From CAWBRT01 sp963814745 (lineage in GTDB: Bacteria > Acidobacteriota > Terriglobia > Terriglobales > Acidobacteriaceae): a stretch of DNA of 64,000 bases. The stretch is from positions 124,001 through 188,000 of the forward strand of contig CAWFEA010000006.1 of the NCBI GenBank assembly GCA_963814745.1, given 5' to 3'. The position numbers were made by a program, and so were the translations under genes. The notes beneath the pieces were generated by a model. It worked only from the letters and a program-made list of their open reading frames with translations. It did no database searches and was not told the origin of the DNA. Below are positions 1-8,764 of this stretch, in pieces. Position 1 is the stretch's first letter; every line of letters begins with the position of its first letter.

Positions 1-2
1 AA

Positions 3-404
3 CAGGTGCAGCATCAGCAGGAACAGACCAGCCTGGAGAACGCATCGCACGTGCTCGCCATGCTGACATCGCGCTCCGCCATGCACGTGCGTCTGGTGGC
101 CGGACCGCCCCGGCGGGAGCCTCGAGCCGAGGCCATCTATTCGCGCGAACAGGGCCGCCTGCTGATGGCCAGCAACCTGCGCGCGCTGCCCGCGCACAAA
201 GCCTACCAGCTCTGGATACTTCCCATGAAAGGCGCTCCCATCTCCGCCGGCATGGTAAAGCCCGACGCCAAGGGCAGCGCCATGATGATGATCCCCGAGG
301 CTCCGGCGGTGGAAGCCAAGGGCTTCGCCCTCACCATCGAACCGGAACAAGGTTCTCCGGCCCCGACCTCCAACCCGGTATTGGCGGGCGAAGTTCCTTC
401 CTGA
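3..404 (+). CDS. Anti-sigma-K factor RskA, C-terminal part (5' end outside window)
   Basis: The reading frame is open from the window edge, so the N-terminal zinc-finger/transmembrane part lies outside. The visible 130 or so residues match the periplasmic C-terminal domain of RskA-type anti-sigma factors: a charged stretch, then the hallmark YQLWIL, a glycine-rich turn and a final segment ending in a proline/serine-rich tail. In this family the protein holds an ECF sigma factor at the membrane until regulated proteolysis releases it. The sigma gene would be expected just upstream, outside the window. The first possible start codon, a GTG at 6, is probably internal, because the preceding codon is also open. 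Confidence 0.75.
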   Translation, partial: QVQHQQEQTSLENASHVLAMLTSRSAMHVRLVAGPPRREPRAEAIYSREQGRLLMASNLRALPAHKAYQLWILPMKGAPISAGMVKPDAKGSAMMMIPEAPAVEAKGFALTIEPEQGSPAPTSNPVLAGEVPS

Positions 405-416
405 GCCTCAAGCAGG

Positions 417-444
417 AAAAGGCGGCCATCACGGCCGCCTCAGA
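417..444 (-). terminator. Rho-independent terminator for the TolC-type gene
   Basis: Seven-base GC stem (GGCGGCC/GGCCGCC, loop of five) followed, on the minus strand, by TTTT. It sits 28 bases past the stop of the minus-strand TolC-type gene and also separates it from the convergent anti-sigma gene. Confidence 0.6.
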
Positions 445-471
445 CATACAGCAAAAATTAACCGGGAAAAA

Positions 472-2648
472 TCAGCGTTGCGGATTCGCCGGTGTCGCCG
501 GACTCGGCTGGCCGGGTCCCGGATAGTTCGGCTGGTTCAGCAGCGGCTGCGTCGAAGTTCCTTTGGGCGGAATCTCGGGCGAAACCGCCGTCGGCAGATT
601 CTTGGTCGGGGCCGCGTCGGGGGTCAGCGGCAAACTGCTGATCCTGCCGGTCTCGGCGTCGGCCATCAGGATGCCGTTGCGCGCCAGCGTGCGCGACATC
701 ACCTGGTCGAAGTTGACGCGCGACTTGGCGTAGGCAATCTTGGCCGCCAGCAGGTTCTCTTCGGCCGTGGCCAGGTTAGTCTCCTGCTGGAAGACCAGGT
801 AGCTGGTAGAGGCGCCAAACTGATATTTCTTCTGCTCCGCCAGTAGGTTCTCCCGCGCGTAGCGCTCCGCCTCGATCGCCGCGTCCACCCGGGCTTTATT
901 CTGCTGCAAGGCGAACTGCGCGTTGCGAACGGCGATGATGACCTGGTTTTCCAACTGCTGCAAGCGCACCTGGGCCTGGCGGATTTCCAACTCGGAGCGC
1001 ACCTGCACCGACTGCGCCTGGCGGTTACGGATCGGGATCGTCAAGTTCAGGGCCACGCCTTTGTCCGGCGCGCTGCTGTTGAACAAGTTGGTGAACGCCG
1101 TGCCGTAGCCGGTTGGACGGGGTAGCGGCGGAGTGCACAGCGGATCGCCCGCGAAGCTGGGGGACGCGCACAGCGCGCTGTTGAAGGTTCCGGCCAGAGA
1201 AGATGCACCGTAGAAGCCCACCAGATCCAGCGTCGGCAGCAGGCCGTTGGCCGCCGCTTTGGCGTTGAGCTGCCGATTCTTCAAATCGATTCGCGCCTGC
1301 GCCAGGGTGGGGTTCTTCGCGACTGCCTCGCTGATCAGGTCCTGGGTCGCCTCAATCGCCTCGGTCAAGGGAATCACCATCGTATCGGTCGGTACAATCG
1401 GCGCGAAGCGCACCTGCGAAGCCCCTATGTTGCGGCTGAGCGCGTTGATGGTGTAGAGCTGCTGCAATTGCAGGTTGGTCTCGGAGACGATGACGTTCTG
1501 CCGCGCGGTCGCCACTTGCGATTCCGCGTTGGTCACGTCGATCGGCGCCAGCGTGCCGATCGCCAACTGTTTCTTGTTATCGGAGAGCGTGCGTTCGGCG
1601 AACGCCAGATGTCTCCTTTTTCACCCGCAAGTCTTCATAGGCGCTCACCAGGTCCCAGTAGATGTCCTGGATCTGCGCTACGGTCGAGATAATCTGCGCG
1701 CGAAACGATTGATCGGTGATCGCGCGATTGTTCTTCGAGATGGTAATAAAGCGGTTATTGATCGCCCAACTCCGGCCCTGCAGCAGGTGTTGCGTCAGCG
1801 TCAATTGAAAGCTCGATGACAGTTCGGGAAGATACGTCGCAAACAGACTGTTGGTGGTGAGCCGCGTATTGTCGAACGTGACTCCCAGGTTGGTCCCGGT
1901 AGCGAACCCCTGCGAGTAGGTGAAGTTTGCCGTGGTGTTATTTTGCGACACCACCAACTGCCCCGTCGAAGTGCTTCCCTGCGGATAAAGCGCCCGCTGG
2001 ATCTGAAAATTTCCGATCACCGCCGGATCGAACTGTGGCGCCGCCGGTCCGGCGCCGAGGGACGACAGAACCAGCCCGGATGTGCCCGCGCCCGCGCCGC
2101 CCGTGCCCGCCGTGGTGCCGCCCGCGCTGCTGCCCGTAGAGGTCAGCGCGCCCCCGGACACCCCGGTTCCGGTGCCGCCCGGCGTGCCTGACACCACGCC
2201 CGGTGGCCACGCCCAGCGGCTGGCCGCCGCCTTTGGTGCGCAGAATATCGGTATTCGCAATCGGCAGGTTGTAGCGCGCAATGTCGATGTCGAGGTTGTC
2301 CTGCAGCGCAATCGTGATCGCATCGCTCATCGAGAGCATGATCACCCCGTCTTTGGCCAGCGATTCCAGGCGCGGCGAATTGATCAGGTTCACCGGCGGA
2401 ACCTCGCGGCTGGTGTAGGGTCCAATCACCGACAGGACCGGCTTGGGCGCGACGTAATTCTGCATCACGGCCTGGTTGGTCGGGGCTTCCGGAAGCGGCT
2501 TCGCGCCCGCGTTTTGCTGGGCAAAACCGCCGCTGACCATGAGTACGAGCGAGGCTGCTATCGCCGCCGCCTTCGTCGAAAAGGCGTGAGAGCGTAAGGC
2601 TGGCATTCTCTTTTTCTCCGCAATCTCAAAAGAAAGACGAAAATTCAC
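472..2648 (-). CDS. TolC-family outer membrane efflux protein (two frameshifts)
   Basis: Outer-membrane factor of a tripartite export system. Starting at 2648, or at the internal ATG that gives MPALRSHAF, it has a signal peptide ending near GGFAQQ, then the typical first OEP segment (DAITIALQDNLDIDIARYN), a glycine/serine/threonine-rich insert at about 2200-2030, and two OEP coiled-coil repeats (EDLRVKKE..., then TLAQARIDLKNRQLNAKAA). The proline-rich C-terminus is common in acidobacterial homologues. The coding frame changes near 2205 (an extra G in a GGG run would explain it) and again near 1607. Family sequence continues without loss across both points, so sequencing indels are likelier than decay. 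No membrane-fusion or pump gene is adjacent, so the partner is elsewhere. Confidence 0.8.
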
Positions 2649-3097
2649 ACTGACCCCCTACTCTCAATCTAGTCCATAACCGCGGGCAACGGTATTGGTA
2701 TTGCTTCAGCAGGCTGCCGAAAAACTGTTCTTTGAGGTGTCATCCTGAGCGTAGCCGGGGTCCCCAGCAAGCGCTTCAGTTGCGGTTGCTGGGGTGGAGT
2801 AGCGAAGGATCTGCTGTTTGCCCGCGCTGTAAATAAAGCAGATCCTTCGGTCGCGCAAAACCGGCGCAACCTCAGGATGACACCTCTCCGAGTTTTTCAG
2901 CAGCCTGTGGACCCGGCAATTGCCAACCGTCTGCCGCTGGATTCGCACCAGAGCGTGGAATTCACCAAAATCTCTGGAAGTGAAATAGTATATTCGAGCC
3001 TATTATTTGCGGCGGTGATCCACGTCGCGGTCGGGCATGACATGGCCTTTTCAGGAATAAACACGTTGCCGTACACAACGGATATCAAGATCGTCAT
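2649..3097. other. Intergenic stretch dominated by a REP-like palindrome
   Basis: No convincing gene. It holds the long inverted repeat at 2711-2906 and then about 190 bases of ordinary sequence up to a small membrane protein. Confidence 0.6.
2711..2906. repeat. Composite REP-like inverted repeat, copy 1 (about 196 bp)
   Basis: Nested palindrome. The outer arms are GGCTGCCGAAAAACT and AGTTTTTCAGCAGCC, the middle arms GAGGTGTCATCCTGAG and CTCAGGATGACACCTC, and the inner hairpin GAAGGATCTGCT/AGCAGATCCTTC. Related copies occur at 5753-5868 and 8674-8742. It could fold into one long RNA hairpin if transcribed. Confidence 0.85.
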
Positions 3098-3385
3098 ATG
3101 AACCAGATAACCGCGGTACTCCTGATAGCCCTCTTTGTCGTGTATTTCCCCGCTTTGGGTCTATTCCATCTCATGATTCTCAGAGTTAACCGGCGTTTGC
3201 CGACGAGAGAAAAGATCCCGCATTCGTTATATTGGGGAGGTTGGCGGCGTCTCCGGGACCAATACAAAGGTTTTTATCCCAGGAGCAGCCTGTACGAGTT
3301 GACGCTCTCATCCAGCGTGTTTTTTTTCATCCTAGCAATCGCCATTGTTGTTTTCCGGGTTTGGGCTTATGTGACAGGCCGGTAA
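3098..3385 (+). CDS. Small membrane protein of unknown function
   Basis: A 95-residue protein with two hydrophobic segments, residues about 4-27 and 70-92, joined by a basic loop (RVNRRLPTREK, WRRLRDQYKGF). The composition and regular two-helix layout suggest a real membrane protein, but I recognise no family. The ribosome-binding site before ATG 3098 is weak. It precedes truA by about 100 bases on the same strand, with no sign of coupling. Confidence 0.5.
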   Translation: MNQITAVLLIALFVVYFPALGLFHLMILRVNRRLPTREKIPHSLYWGGWRRLRDQYKGFYPRSSLYELTLSSSVFFFILAIAIVVFRVWAYVTGR

Positions 3386-3489
3386 AGCAAAGGACAGGTG
3401 GCCCAGAGTTGCACGGTTCCAACTCTGGGGATGGATATACATCACCGGATTTGCACGTGGGTTGTTTCCGATGATACCGAGGAGTCTGC

Positions 3490-4266
3490 TTGCGCACCTT
3501 CAAGCTAACCATCAGCTACGACGGCTGCGACCACCACGGATGGCAGGTGCAGCCGGGAGTGCCGACTATCCAAGGCGTACTGGCCGGAGCGATCGAGTCC
3601 GTCACCGGAGAAAAACTTCAGCCCCAGGGCTCCGGGCGCACCGATGCCGGGGTGCACGCCCTGGCCCAGGTCGCGAGTTTCGAAACCAGATCGCCCATTC
3701 CGCCGGAAAACTTCCGGATCGTGCTCAACCATCGCCTGCCTCCGGCGATCCGCGTGCTCCGCGTGGAAGAAGTGGCGGACGGCTTTCATGCCCGCCACTC
3801 GGCGCGGGCCAAGCGCTACGAGTATCGCATCTACCGCGCCGACGTTTGCCCGCCGTTCCTCGCCCGCTACGTCACCCACTATCCTTATCCGCTCGATGAG
3901 CGCTCGATGGTCGAGGCGGCGCCGCTCGTCGTCGGCCAACATGACTTTACCTCGTTTGCGGCAGCCGATTCCGATCGCAGCCAGCGGATCGAAGACGCGG
4001 ACTCGCCCCCGCCCCGGCACGTCGGCAACGTGCGCACTATTTTCGAGTCGCGGCTGGAGCGGCAAGGAGATTTGCTGGTTTACCGTGTGCATGGCGACGG
4101 CTTTCTTCACCACATGGTCCGCAACCTGGTGGGAACGCTTTTGCTGGTTGGCAAAGGGACCCTGGCGCCCGCCGACATGCGGCGCATCCTGGAACGTTGC
4201 GACCGCTCTGCCGCCGGTCCCACCGCTCCCGCCAGCGGGCTGTTCCTCGTCGCCGTGGAATACTGA
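3490..4266 (+). CDS. truA: tRNA pseudouridine(38-40) synthase TruA
   Basis: Converts uridines 38-40 of the tRNA anticodon arm to pseudouridine. The 258-residue length is normal. The catalytic-loop motif GSGRTDAGVHALAQV contains the essential Asp (about residue 52). Later family blocks are visible: ARSAKRYEY-like AKRYEYRIYRA, HDFTSFAA, and VHGDGFLHHMVRNLVGTLL near the C-terminus. The start is a TTG at 3490, supported by GAGGAG about five bases upstream, and the protein begins MRTFKLTISYDG as expected for the family. An AT-rich direct and inverted repeat cluster follows the stop. Confidence 0.96.
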   Translation: MRTFKLTISYDGCDHHGWQVQPGVPTIQGVLAGAIESVTGEKLQPQGSGRTDAGVHALAQVASFETRSPIPPENFRIVLNHRLPPAIRVLRVEEVADGFHARHSARAKRYEYRIYRADVCPPFLARYVTHYPYPLDERSMVEAAPLVVGQHDFTSFAAADSDRSQRIEDADSPPPRHVGNVRTIFESRLERQGDLLVYRVHGDGFLHHMVRNLVGTLLLVGKGTLAPADMRRILERCDRSAAGPTAPASGLFLVAVEY

Positions 4267-4373
4267 AAGGTTTCAAGGTTTCAGAGTTTCAAGGTTTCGA
4301 AAGCAGACGGCCGCCGCGAAACTTTGAAACCTGCGAAACTTTGAAACTTGTTTACGTAACTTTGAAACCTGCT
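4264..4373. repeat. Clustered GTTTCAAGGTTTC / GAAACTTTGAAAC repeats
   Basis: Two copies of a GGTTTCAAGGTTTC-like unit are followed, after a GC-rich spacer, by three copies of the complementary GAAACTTTGAAACCTG-like unit. The two halves can pair as a long imperfect hairpin. It lies exactly between truA and the VOC gene, so it may act as a terminator or a REP-type element. Confidence 0.7.
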
Positions 4374-4374
4374 T

Positions 4375-5253
4375 ATGACTACAATCGAAAACATGAACGC
4401 AACCGCCATAGACCTCGATCACGCTGGCGTTGCCGGGCCGGACCTTGACCGGCTGGCCGCCTCCTTCGAACGCCTTGGTTTCACTCTGACGCCGCGCGCG
4501 CGGCACTCCGGCAGGCGCCAACCTGACGGCCCCGTGGAACCGTTCGGCACCGCCAATCGCTGCATCATGCTGCGCCAGGGATACCTCGAGTTGATCGCGA
4601 TTGTCGACCCGAATTGCTACAGCAACGGACTGGAGAGCTTCTTGGCCCGGCATCCGGGGCTGCATATCATCGCCCTCTCGATCGGCGATGAGACGGCGAA
4701 CCTGCGTCGTCTGCGGCAAGCGGGCATCGACATTCCGGGCGTCGCCTGGCTGGAGCGTCCGGTGGACGACGCCGACCCCAACGGCCTGCGCGCCCGCTTC
4801 GCCCGCCTGCCGCTGCCGGACGCCCCGGAAGGCCGCATCCAGTTGATTCGCCATCTCACCCCCGAGGCGATCTGGCAGCCGCGCTTCCTCGATCACGCCA
4901 ACCACGCCGTCGCCCTGGAGGAGGTCGTCGTCGCCGTCGAGAACCCGGCGGAGTCGGCGGCGCGTTTCTCCGTGCTCGCGGGACGGCACGCCGTGGCCAA
5001 TGGCGCAGCGGGTTACACCCTGCAATTCGAGCGCAGCCGCTTGCGCCTGCTGCCGGCTGAAGCCCTGCGGGCGGAACTGCCGGAAGTCGCGATTGCTTCC
5101 TTGCCGCTGATTGCCGCCATCGCCATTCGCACCGACGATTGCGCAACCGCGGTCCGCCGCCTCGTGCAGGGGATTGCCCACCGCCAGATACCGGGCGGGA
5201 TGGTCGTCGCCCCGGAGGCAGCCGGCGGAGCCGCCATCATCTTCAAGGGATAA
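4375..5253 (+). CDS. VOC / glyoxalase-like domain protein
   Basis: A 292-residue protein starting IDLDHAGVAGPDLDRLAASFERLGFTL, the classic opening of a glyoxalase-like (Glyoxalase_3 type) VOC module: an AIDLDH metal-ligand strand, helix and RLGF turn. A second half beginning LDHANHAVALEEVVVAVENP repeats the pattern, so two VOC modules are present. Such proteins bind a divalent metal and act on small molecules, but the substrate here cannot be told. Two ATGs (4375 and 4393) are possible starts, and the second leaves MNATAIDLDH. The last 20 or so bases and stop are nearly duplicated just downstream (5268-5290), leaving a small tandem duplication. Confidence 0.8.
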   Translation: MTTIENMNATAIDLDHAGVAGPDLDRLAASFERLGFTLTPRARHSGRRQPDGPVEPFGTANRCIMLRQGYLELIAIVDPNCYSNGLESFLARHPGLHIIALSIGDETANLRRLRQAGIDIPGVAWLERPVDDADPNGLRARFARLPLPDAPEGRIQLIRHLTPEAIWQPRFLDHANHAVALEEVVVAVENPAESAARFSVLAGRHAVANGAAGYTLQFERSRLRLLPAEALRAELPEVAIASLPLIAAIAIRTDDCATAVRRLVQGIAHRQIPGGMVVAPEAAGGAAIIFKG

Positions 5254-5370
5254 CCGTTGCCATCATCATCTTCAAGTTCAAGGGATAACCGGCGGCCTGC
5301 TGAGTTAAAATGGCGATATCCAAAAACCTTCCGGCGAAGCGCCTGCCGGGGTAATTCACGAAGGAAAACC

Positions 5371-5751
5371 GTGACCACCGAAGCACCCCAAACCGAAACG
5401 ACCGCAAGCTCGACCGCCCAGACCCAGCAATTGCCCAACCACAAAGTGAAGATCAAGATGCCTTTGCAGCGCGCCTGCAATGAAAAGGACGATAAAGGCA
5501 AGCTGTGTGGCGGCCACTTGAAGCGATGGTTCTACACCTTCGACACCGTCGAGTGCGCCTGTGGCGACGCGGAGCGTGCCTGGGGAAAGAACGCCGAAGT
5601 CTACCGCTGCGTTACTTGCAAAACCGTGTATCTGCCGGGCCCGGCGGAGCCCAAGGGCAGGAACGTTGCCGGCATCGGACACGTTTCCATCGTCGGCTTG
5701 CCCACCGGCAAGCAAGACAAGCCCGCCGCCAAGGACGCGCCCAAGGCCTAG
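5371..5751 (+). CDS. Small cysteine-rich protein, putative zinc ribbon
   Basis: A GTG start at 5371 with GAAGGAA about six bases upstream gives 126 residues. After a Thr/Gln-rich leader come KVKIKMPLQRAC, then cysteines spaced as in a metal-binding fold (RACNEKDDKGKLC, ECAC, RCVTCKTVY), a short glycine-rich strand and a basic tail. No enzyme motif is visible. It may be a structural or nucleic-acid-binding zinc protein, as inferred from cysteine pairs only. The function is unknown to me. Confidence 0.6.
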   Translation: MTTEAPQTETTASSTAQTQQLPNHKVKIKMPLQRACNEKDDKGKLCGGHLKRWFYTFDTVECACGDAERAWGKNAEVYRCVTCKTVYLPGPAEPKGRNVAGIGHVSIVGLPTGKQDKPAAKDAPKA

Positions 5752-5752
5752 T

Positions 5753-5868
5753 AGGCTGCTGAAAAATTCCCGTGAAGTGTCATCCTGAGGTTGCGTTGTC
5801 GTTGCGCAACCGAAGGATCTGCTGTTTGCTGAAAGTAAAGCAGACCTCAGAGTTTTTCAGCATCCTGC
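5753..5868. repeat. REP-like inverted repeat, copy 2
   Basis: Same family as 2711-2906: outer arms AGGCTGCTGAAAAA and TTTTTCAGCATCCT, core GTGTCATCCTGAG and GAAGGATCTGCTGTTTGC. It begins directly after the stop of the small cysteine-rich gene. Confidence 0.8.
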
Positions 5869-5905
5869 TGGTGTCCTGAATCGGAAGTTCGTCGCATATG
5901 CGTTT

Positions 5906-5945
5906 CGCGGTTTTGAAGGGGCTCGGCTTCAGCCGAGCCGCACAC
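5906..5945. repeat. Short hairpin repeat (GGCTCGGCTTCAGCCGAGCC), copy A
   Basis: Perfect hairpin at 5920-5939 preceded by TTTTGAAGG. Close relatives occur at 7592-7611 and about 38625-38650, forming a second intergenic repeat family. Confidence 0.65.
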
Positions 5946-6004
5946 AACCAAGCTGGATGCGGGTTTTAACCCCGGAGAGCAGCGGAGTGTTTTTGAAACA
6001 AGCT

Positions 6005-6478
6005 CTACTCTTTCTTAATCTGCTCGCTCAAATAAAGCTCGTCCCCGATCTCCTTGATCAGGCTCAATTGCGTTTCCTGCCAATCGGCGTGCCCTTCCTC
6101 ATCCTCTAAAATTGATTGCAACAGTTGCTCACTGCCATTGTCGCCTTCAGCCCTCGCCAGCTTCACCGCATTGTTGTAAAGCTTCACCGCGCTGAGTTCA
6201 AGCTTCAGGTCGTATTCCAACTGTTGCTTCACCGCCGTGCCAACGCTTAGCTGAACAGGCGCGGCCATGTTCGGGGAGCCATCCAAAAACAGGATGCGCT
6301 CAATCAGCCTTTCCGCATGTTTCATCTCGACGATGGAGAGCTTCCTGACGTATTTGCCTATCTTCTCGTATCCCCAGTTCTCGCACATCTCAGCATGAAG
6401 AAAATACTGGTTGACGGCTGTAAGCTCCTCGTGCAAAGCTTCATTCAGTGCGGCAATTACCTTCTTGCTTCCGTTCAT
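6005..6478 (-). CDS. bfr: Bacterioferritin
   Basis: Iron-storage 24-mer subunit that oxidises Fe(II) and stores a ferric core. The ATG at 6478 has GGAGG about 10 bases upstream and gives 157 residues, the family length. The full ferroxidase centre can be counted: E18, E51, H54, E94, E127 and H130, plus Tyr25. The haem ligand M52 is also present (IVEMKHAERL), so both functions look intact. No bacterioferritin-associated ferredoxin (bfd) is adjacent. Confidence 0.97.
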   Translation of the reverse strand: MNGSKKVIAALNEALHEELTAVNQYFLHAEMCENWGYEKIGKYVRKLSIVEMKHAERLIERILFLDGSPNMAAPVQLSVGTAVKQQLEYDLKLELSAVKLYNNAVKLARAEGDNGSEQLLQSILEDEEGHADWQETQLSLIKEIGDELYLSEQIKKE

Positions 6479-6562
6479 TGTTGCGAGCCTCCAGAAAGCT
6501 TCAACCCCTGTCAATCAATTCCATGGAGACAACCTCTACGACGAGTCCCAGGGCTTGTCCGC

Positions 6563-7387
6563 TTAGTGTGTCACGGCCCCGCTGAAATAGTCCCTCACTG
6601 TTTCCCAAGCCTCCACACGCAGGAAACGAGCCAACTCCGGGTCTAGACCAGCCGTGTAGCTGTTCTCCTCGGGCGAGCGGCCATACAAGGCAGCGTAGGC
6701 GGTGGCAGCCGCCAAGTAAGTTCCGGCAAGCGTCGGATGGCGGTTGTCCGCCACATGTAGCTTGAGGTCTGGGCGCAGCTTCAGCACACGCGCAAAAGCG
6801 AGGCCGGCTGGAATCACCATTACATTGTTCGCATTGCCCTCTCGCGTGTACGCTTCGGCCAATCGGGCTGTCATGTCAGAATGATCCGCGTAGGCCCATG
6901 ACATGAACAGCACCGGCACTGCTCCATGCGCTCGGATCGTGGCTACATCCTTCTTCACGTATTTGACGAAAATCGGAGCCAGGGTCGGGTGGATCGGGCA
7001 TTGACTGCAATCCATCAAGATCGCCCCTCCGTACTTCTTCTCCGCTGTGTTAAACACAATATTGTTCTTCTCATCGAAGATGTAGGAGCCGACTGCGTTC
7101 GGTCGAAAATATGACTTGACATCATGCCAGTTCAACCCTGATCCGCCGATCGCCAGCATGGTGCCGCGATGTGCCGGTCCGCCCCCGACCTCGCCGCGTG
7201 CAAGACCTGTGACATATGCGGCGATCCCGTTATTGAAATAAAAAAAGCTGTTGCCGATCCACATGTAAGTCTGCGGCGGAGTAGCCCCCAAAGATGTGAC
7301 CCGAGGGGCTATCTGGGCCCATCCCGGCGTTGTCCACCCCGCCACCGCAAGTGCCGCCACTAACAAGACTCTAGCTAGTCGTCGCAT
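6563..7387 (-). CDS. Secreted SGNH-hydrolase-like protein
   Basis: 274 residues with a signal peptide (RRLARVLLVAALAVAGW, cleavage near GWAQ). Block I reads WIGNSFFYFN, with the Ser in GNS in place of GDS. A mid-region GGSGLNWHD supplies a glycine block, and the C-terminal DNRHPTLAGTYLAA fits the Asp-x-x-His catalytic block of SGNH/GDSL esterases. The likely activity is hydrolysis of an ester on a periplasmic or extracellular polymer. The substrate is unknown. It is transcribed toward bacterioferritin with an 84-base gap, so the two may share a transcript. Confidence 0.7.
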   Translation of the reverse strand: MRRLARVLLVAALAVAGWTTPGWAQIAPRVTSLGATPPQTYMWIGNSFFYFNNGIAAYVTGLARGEVGGGPAHRGTMLAIGGSGLNWHDVKSYFRPNAVGSYIFDEKNNIVFNTAEKKYGGAILMDCSQCPIHPTLAPIFVKYVKKDVATIRAHGAVPVLFMSWAYADHSDMTARLAEAYTREGNANNVMVIPAGLAFARVLKLRPDLKLHVADNRHPTLAGTYLAAATAYAALYGRSPEENSYTAGLDPELARFLRVEAWETVRDYFSGAVTH

Positions 7388-7554
7388 GGTTCACCCTCTG
7401 TGTCCTTACCGTACCTACTAAAATTTGGAAACGACGCCGGAATCGGAAAACCATTCCGGATTTGCCCAACATGCACCTTGCCGATGATTACGGCTCTCAA
7501 ATTTAAGCTGTAGAAACCCGGAATGCAAGTCGCCAATGGGTCATCTGGTCACCC

Positions 7555-7612
7555 CATCCTACAGCGTGTTTCAGAAATAGTGCTTTGAAGGGGCATGGCT
7601 TTAGCCATGCCG
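7555..7612. repeat. Short hairpin repeat, copy B
   Basis: TACAGCGTGTTTCA-like lead-in, then TTTGAAGGGGCATGGCTTTA and a hairpin at 7592-7611. The lead-in also occurs at 8655. The 265-base gap between the SGNH and MscS genes holds nothing else I can identify. Confidence 0.6.
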
Positions 7613-7652
7613 TTCACAGCCGGGGAAAATGTACGAACCTATGCCGCGGGCT

Positions 7653-8474
7653 TCAAGTCCGTGCTGCTTCGTCTTCGAGGCCGCGCACCGCGTGATGATA
7701 TTCCGGAGCCGGGAAGCCAGCCTTGCCGAAGGTATTCCGAATCATTCGGTTGGTGTCGAAATAGACCTGCCAATAATGCTCGTTGGCGCAAAATGGCCGA
7801 ACCACCAATCGCGGCCCAGCCAAAGTGAATTCGAATATCTCGACCGTGGGAGCCGGGTTGGGAAGCACGTTCGCGATGTGGGCTATCCCATCCTTCAGCA
7901 GGGCGATTGCCTGATTTGGATCGACCTCATGCGAGAGTTCGACCGCCAGGTCTACACGGCGATAGTCATTGCGCGTGTAATTCTGGATTGTATCCCCGAA
8001 GACCTTGGCGTTGCCGACAATGGCTACCACGTTTGCGGGGGTGTTGAGAGTTGTGGTAAATAGCCCGATTGTCTCGACTGTACCGGTCACTCCTCCTACT
8101 TCAACATAGTCACCCGCCTTGAACGGTCGTAACACCAGCAGAAAGAATCCGGCTGCGAAATTCGCGAGGAGGCCGCTCCACGCCGCTCCGATGGCGAGGC
8201 CGACACCGACCAGCAGTGCCGCGAAAGACGCCGTCTGAACCCCGAAGAAGCCGAGCAAGGCAACCACCAGCACAACATTGAGCAGGATGCCAAGCGCCGA
8301 CTGCAGGTAGGCCACGAGCGTGTGATCAAGGCTTTGCCGGTCAAGCGCACGTCCCATGAGTTTGAGGGCGAATCGGATTAACCAGCGCCCGACAAACCAA
8401 ATAACGATTGCTCCCAGCACCTTGAGGGCGACTGCGGTGAGAAGAGCAAGGCCTGTTTGAATCGTTGTATTCAT
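7653..8474 (-). CDS. Small-conductance mechanosensitive channel, MscS family
   Basis: Tension-gated inner-membrane channel that vents solutes on hypo-osmotic shock. The ATG at 8474 has GGGAG eight bases upstream and gives 273 residues, close to E. coli MscS. Three membrane helices are seen. The pore helix ALLVGVGLAIGAAWSGLLAN shows the Gly/Ala packing pattern, followed by the family signature RPFKAGDYVEVGGVTGTVE, a beta domain (VVAIVGNAKVFGDTIQNYTRN) and the alpha/beta C-terminal cage. A longer reading from 8549 is possible but adds residues with no membrane character. Confidence 0.93.
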   Translation of the reverse strand: MNTTIQTGLALLTAVALKVLGAIVIWFVGRWLIRFALKLMGRALDRQSLDHTLVAYLQSALGILLNVVLVVALLGFFGVQTASFAALLVGVGLAIGAAWSGLLANFAAGFFLLVLRPFKAGDYVEVGGVTGTVETIGLFTTTLNTPANVVAIVGNAKVFGDTIQNYTRNDYRRVDLAVELSHEVDPNQAIALLKDGIAHIANVLPNPAPTVEIFEFTLAGPRLVVRPFCANEHYWQVYFDTNRMIRNTFGKAGFPAPEYHHAVRGLEDEAART

Positions 8475-8673
8475 GCCAAATCTCCCTGGCGGGATTGCGG
8501 ATTCTGATATGCCAAGCGCCCGCTCGCCGTCTGCTCTTTTATACGACAAAACGAGAGAAGGTTTCCACGGCGGTAGCGACGGCCGTAATCAGCTTCGTAA
8601 CCAGATTGGTAACCAGAAACGATTCGATGCCGGTCGAACCTTGCCTCGGTTGGGTACAGCGTGTTTCAAAAAA

Positions 8674-8742
8674 CTGAAGCGCTTGCCGGGGACCCCAGCT
8701 ACGTTCAGGATGACACCTCAAAGAACAGTTTTTCAGCAGCCT
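8674..8742. repeat. REP-like repeat, half copy 3 (inverted orientation)
   Basis: About 69 bases nearly identical to the reverse complement of 2711-2780 (CTGAAGCGCTTGC, GACCCC, CAGGATGACACCTC, TTTTTCAGCAGCCTG). Only one arm of the palindrome is present, so it is a half element. Confidence 0.8.
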
Positions 8743-8764
8743 GCCAGGGCTTGCGCGGCCCTGT

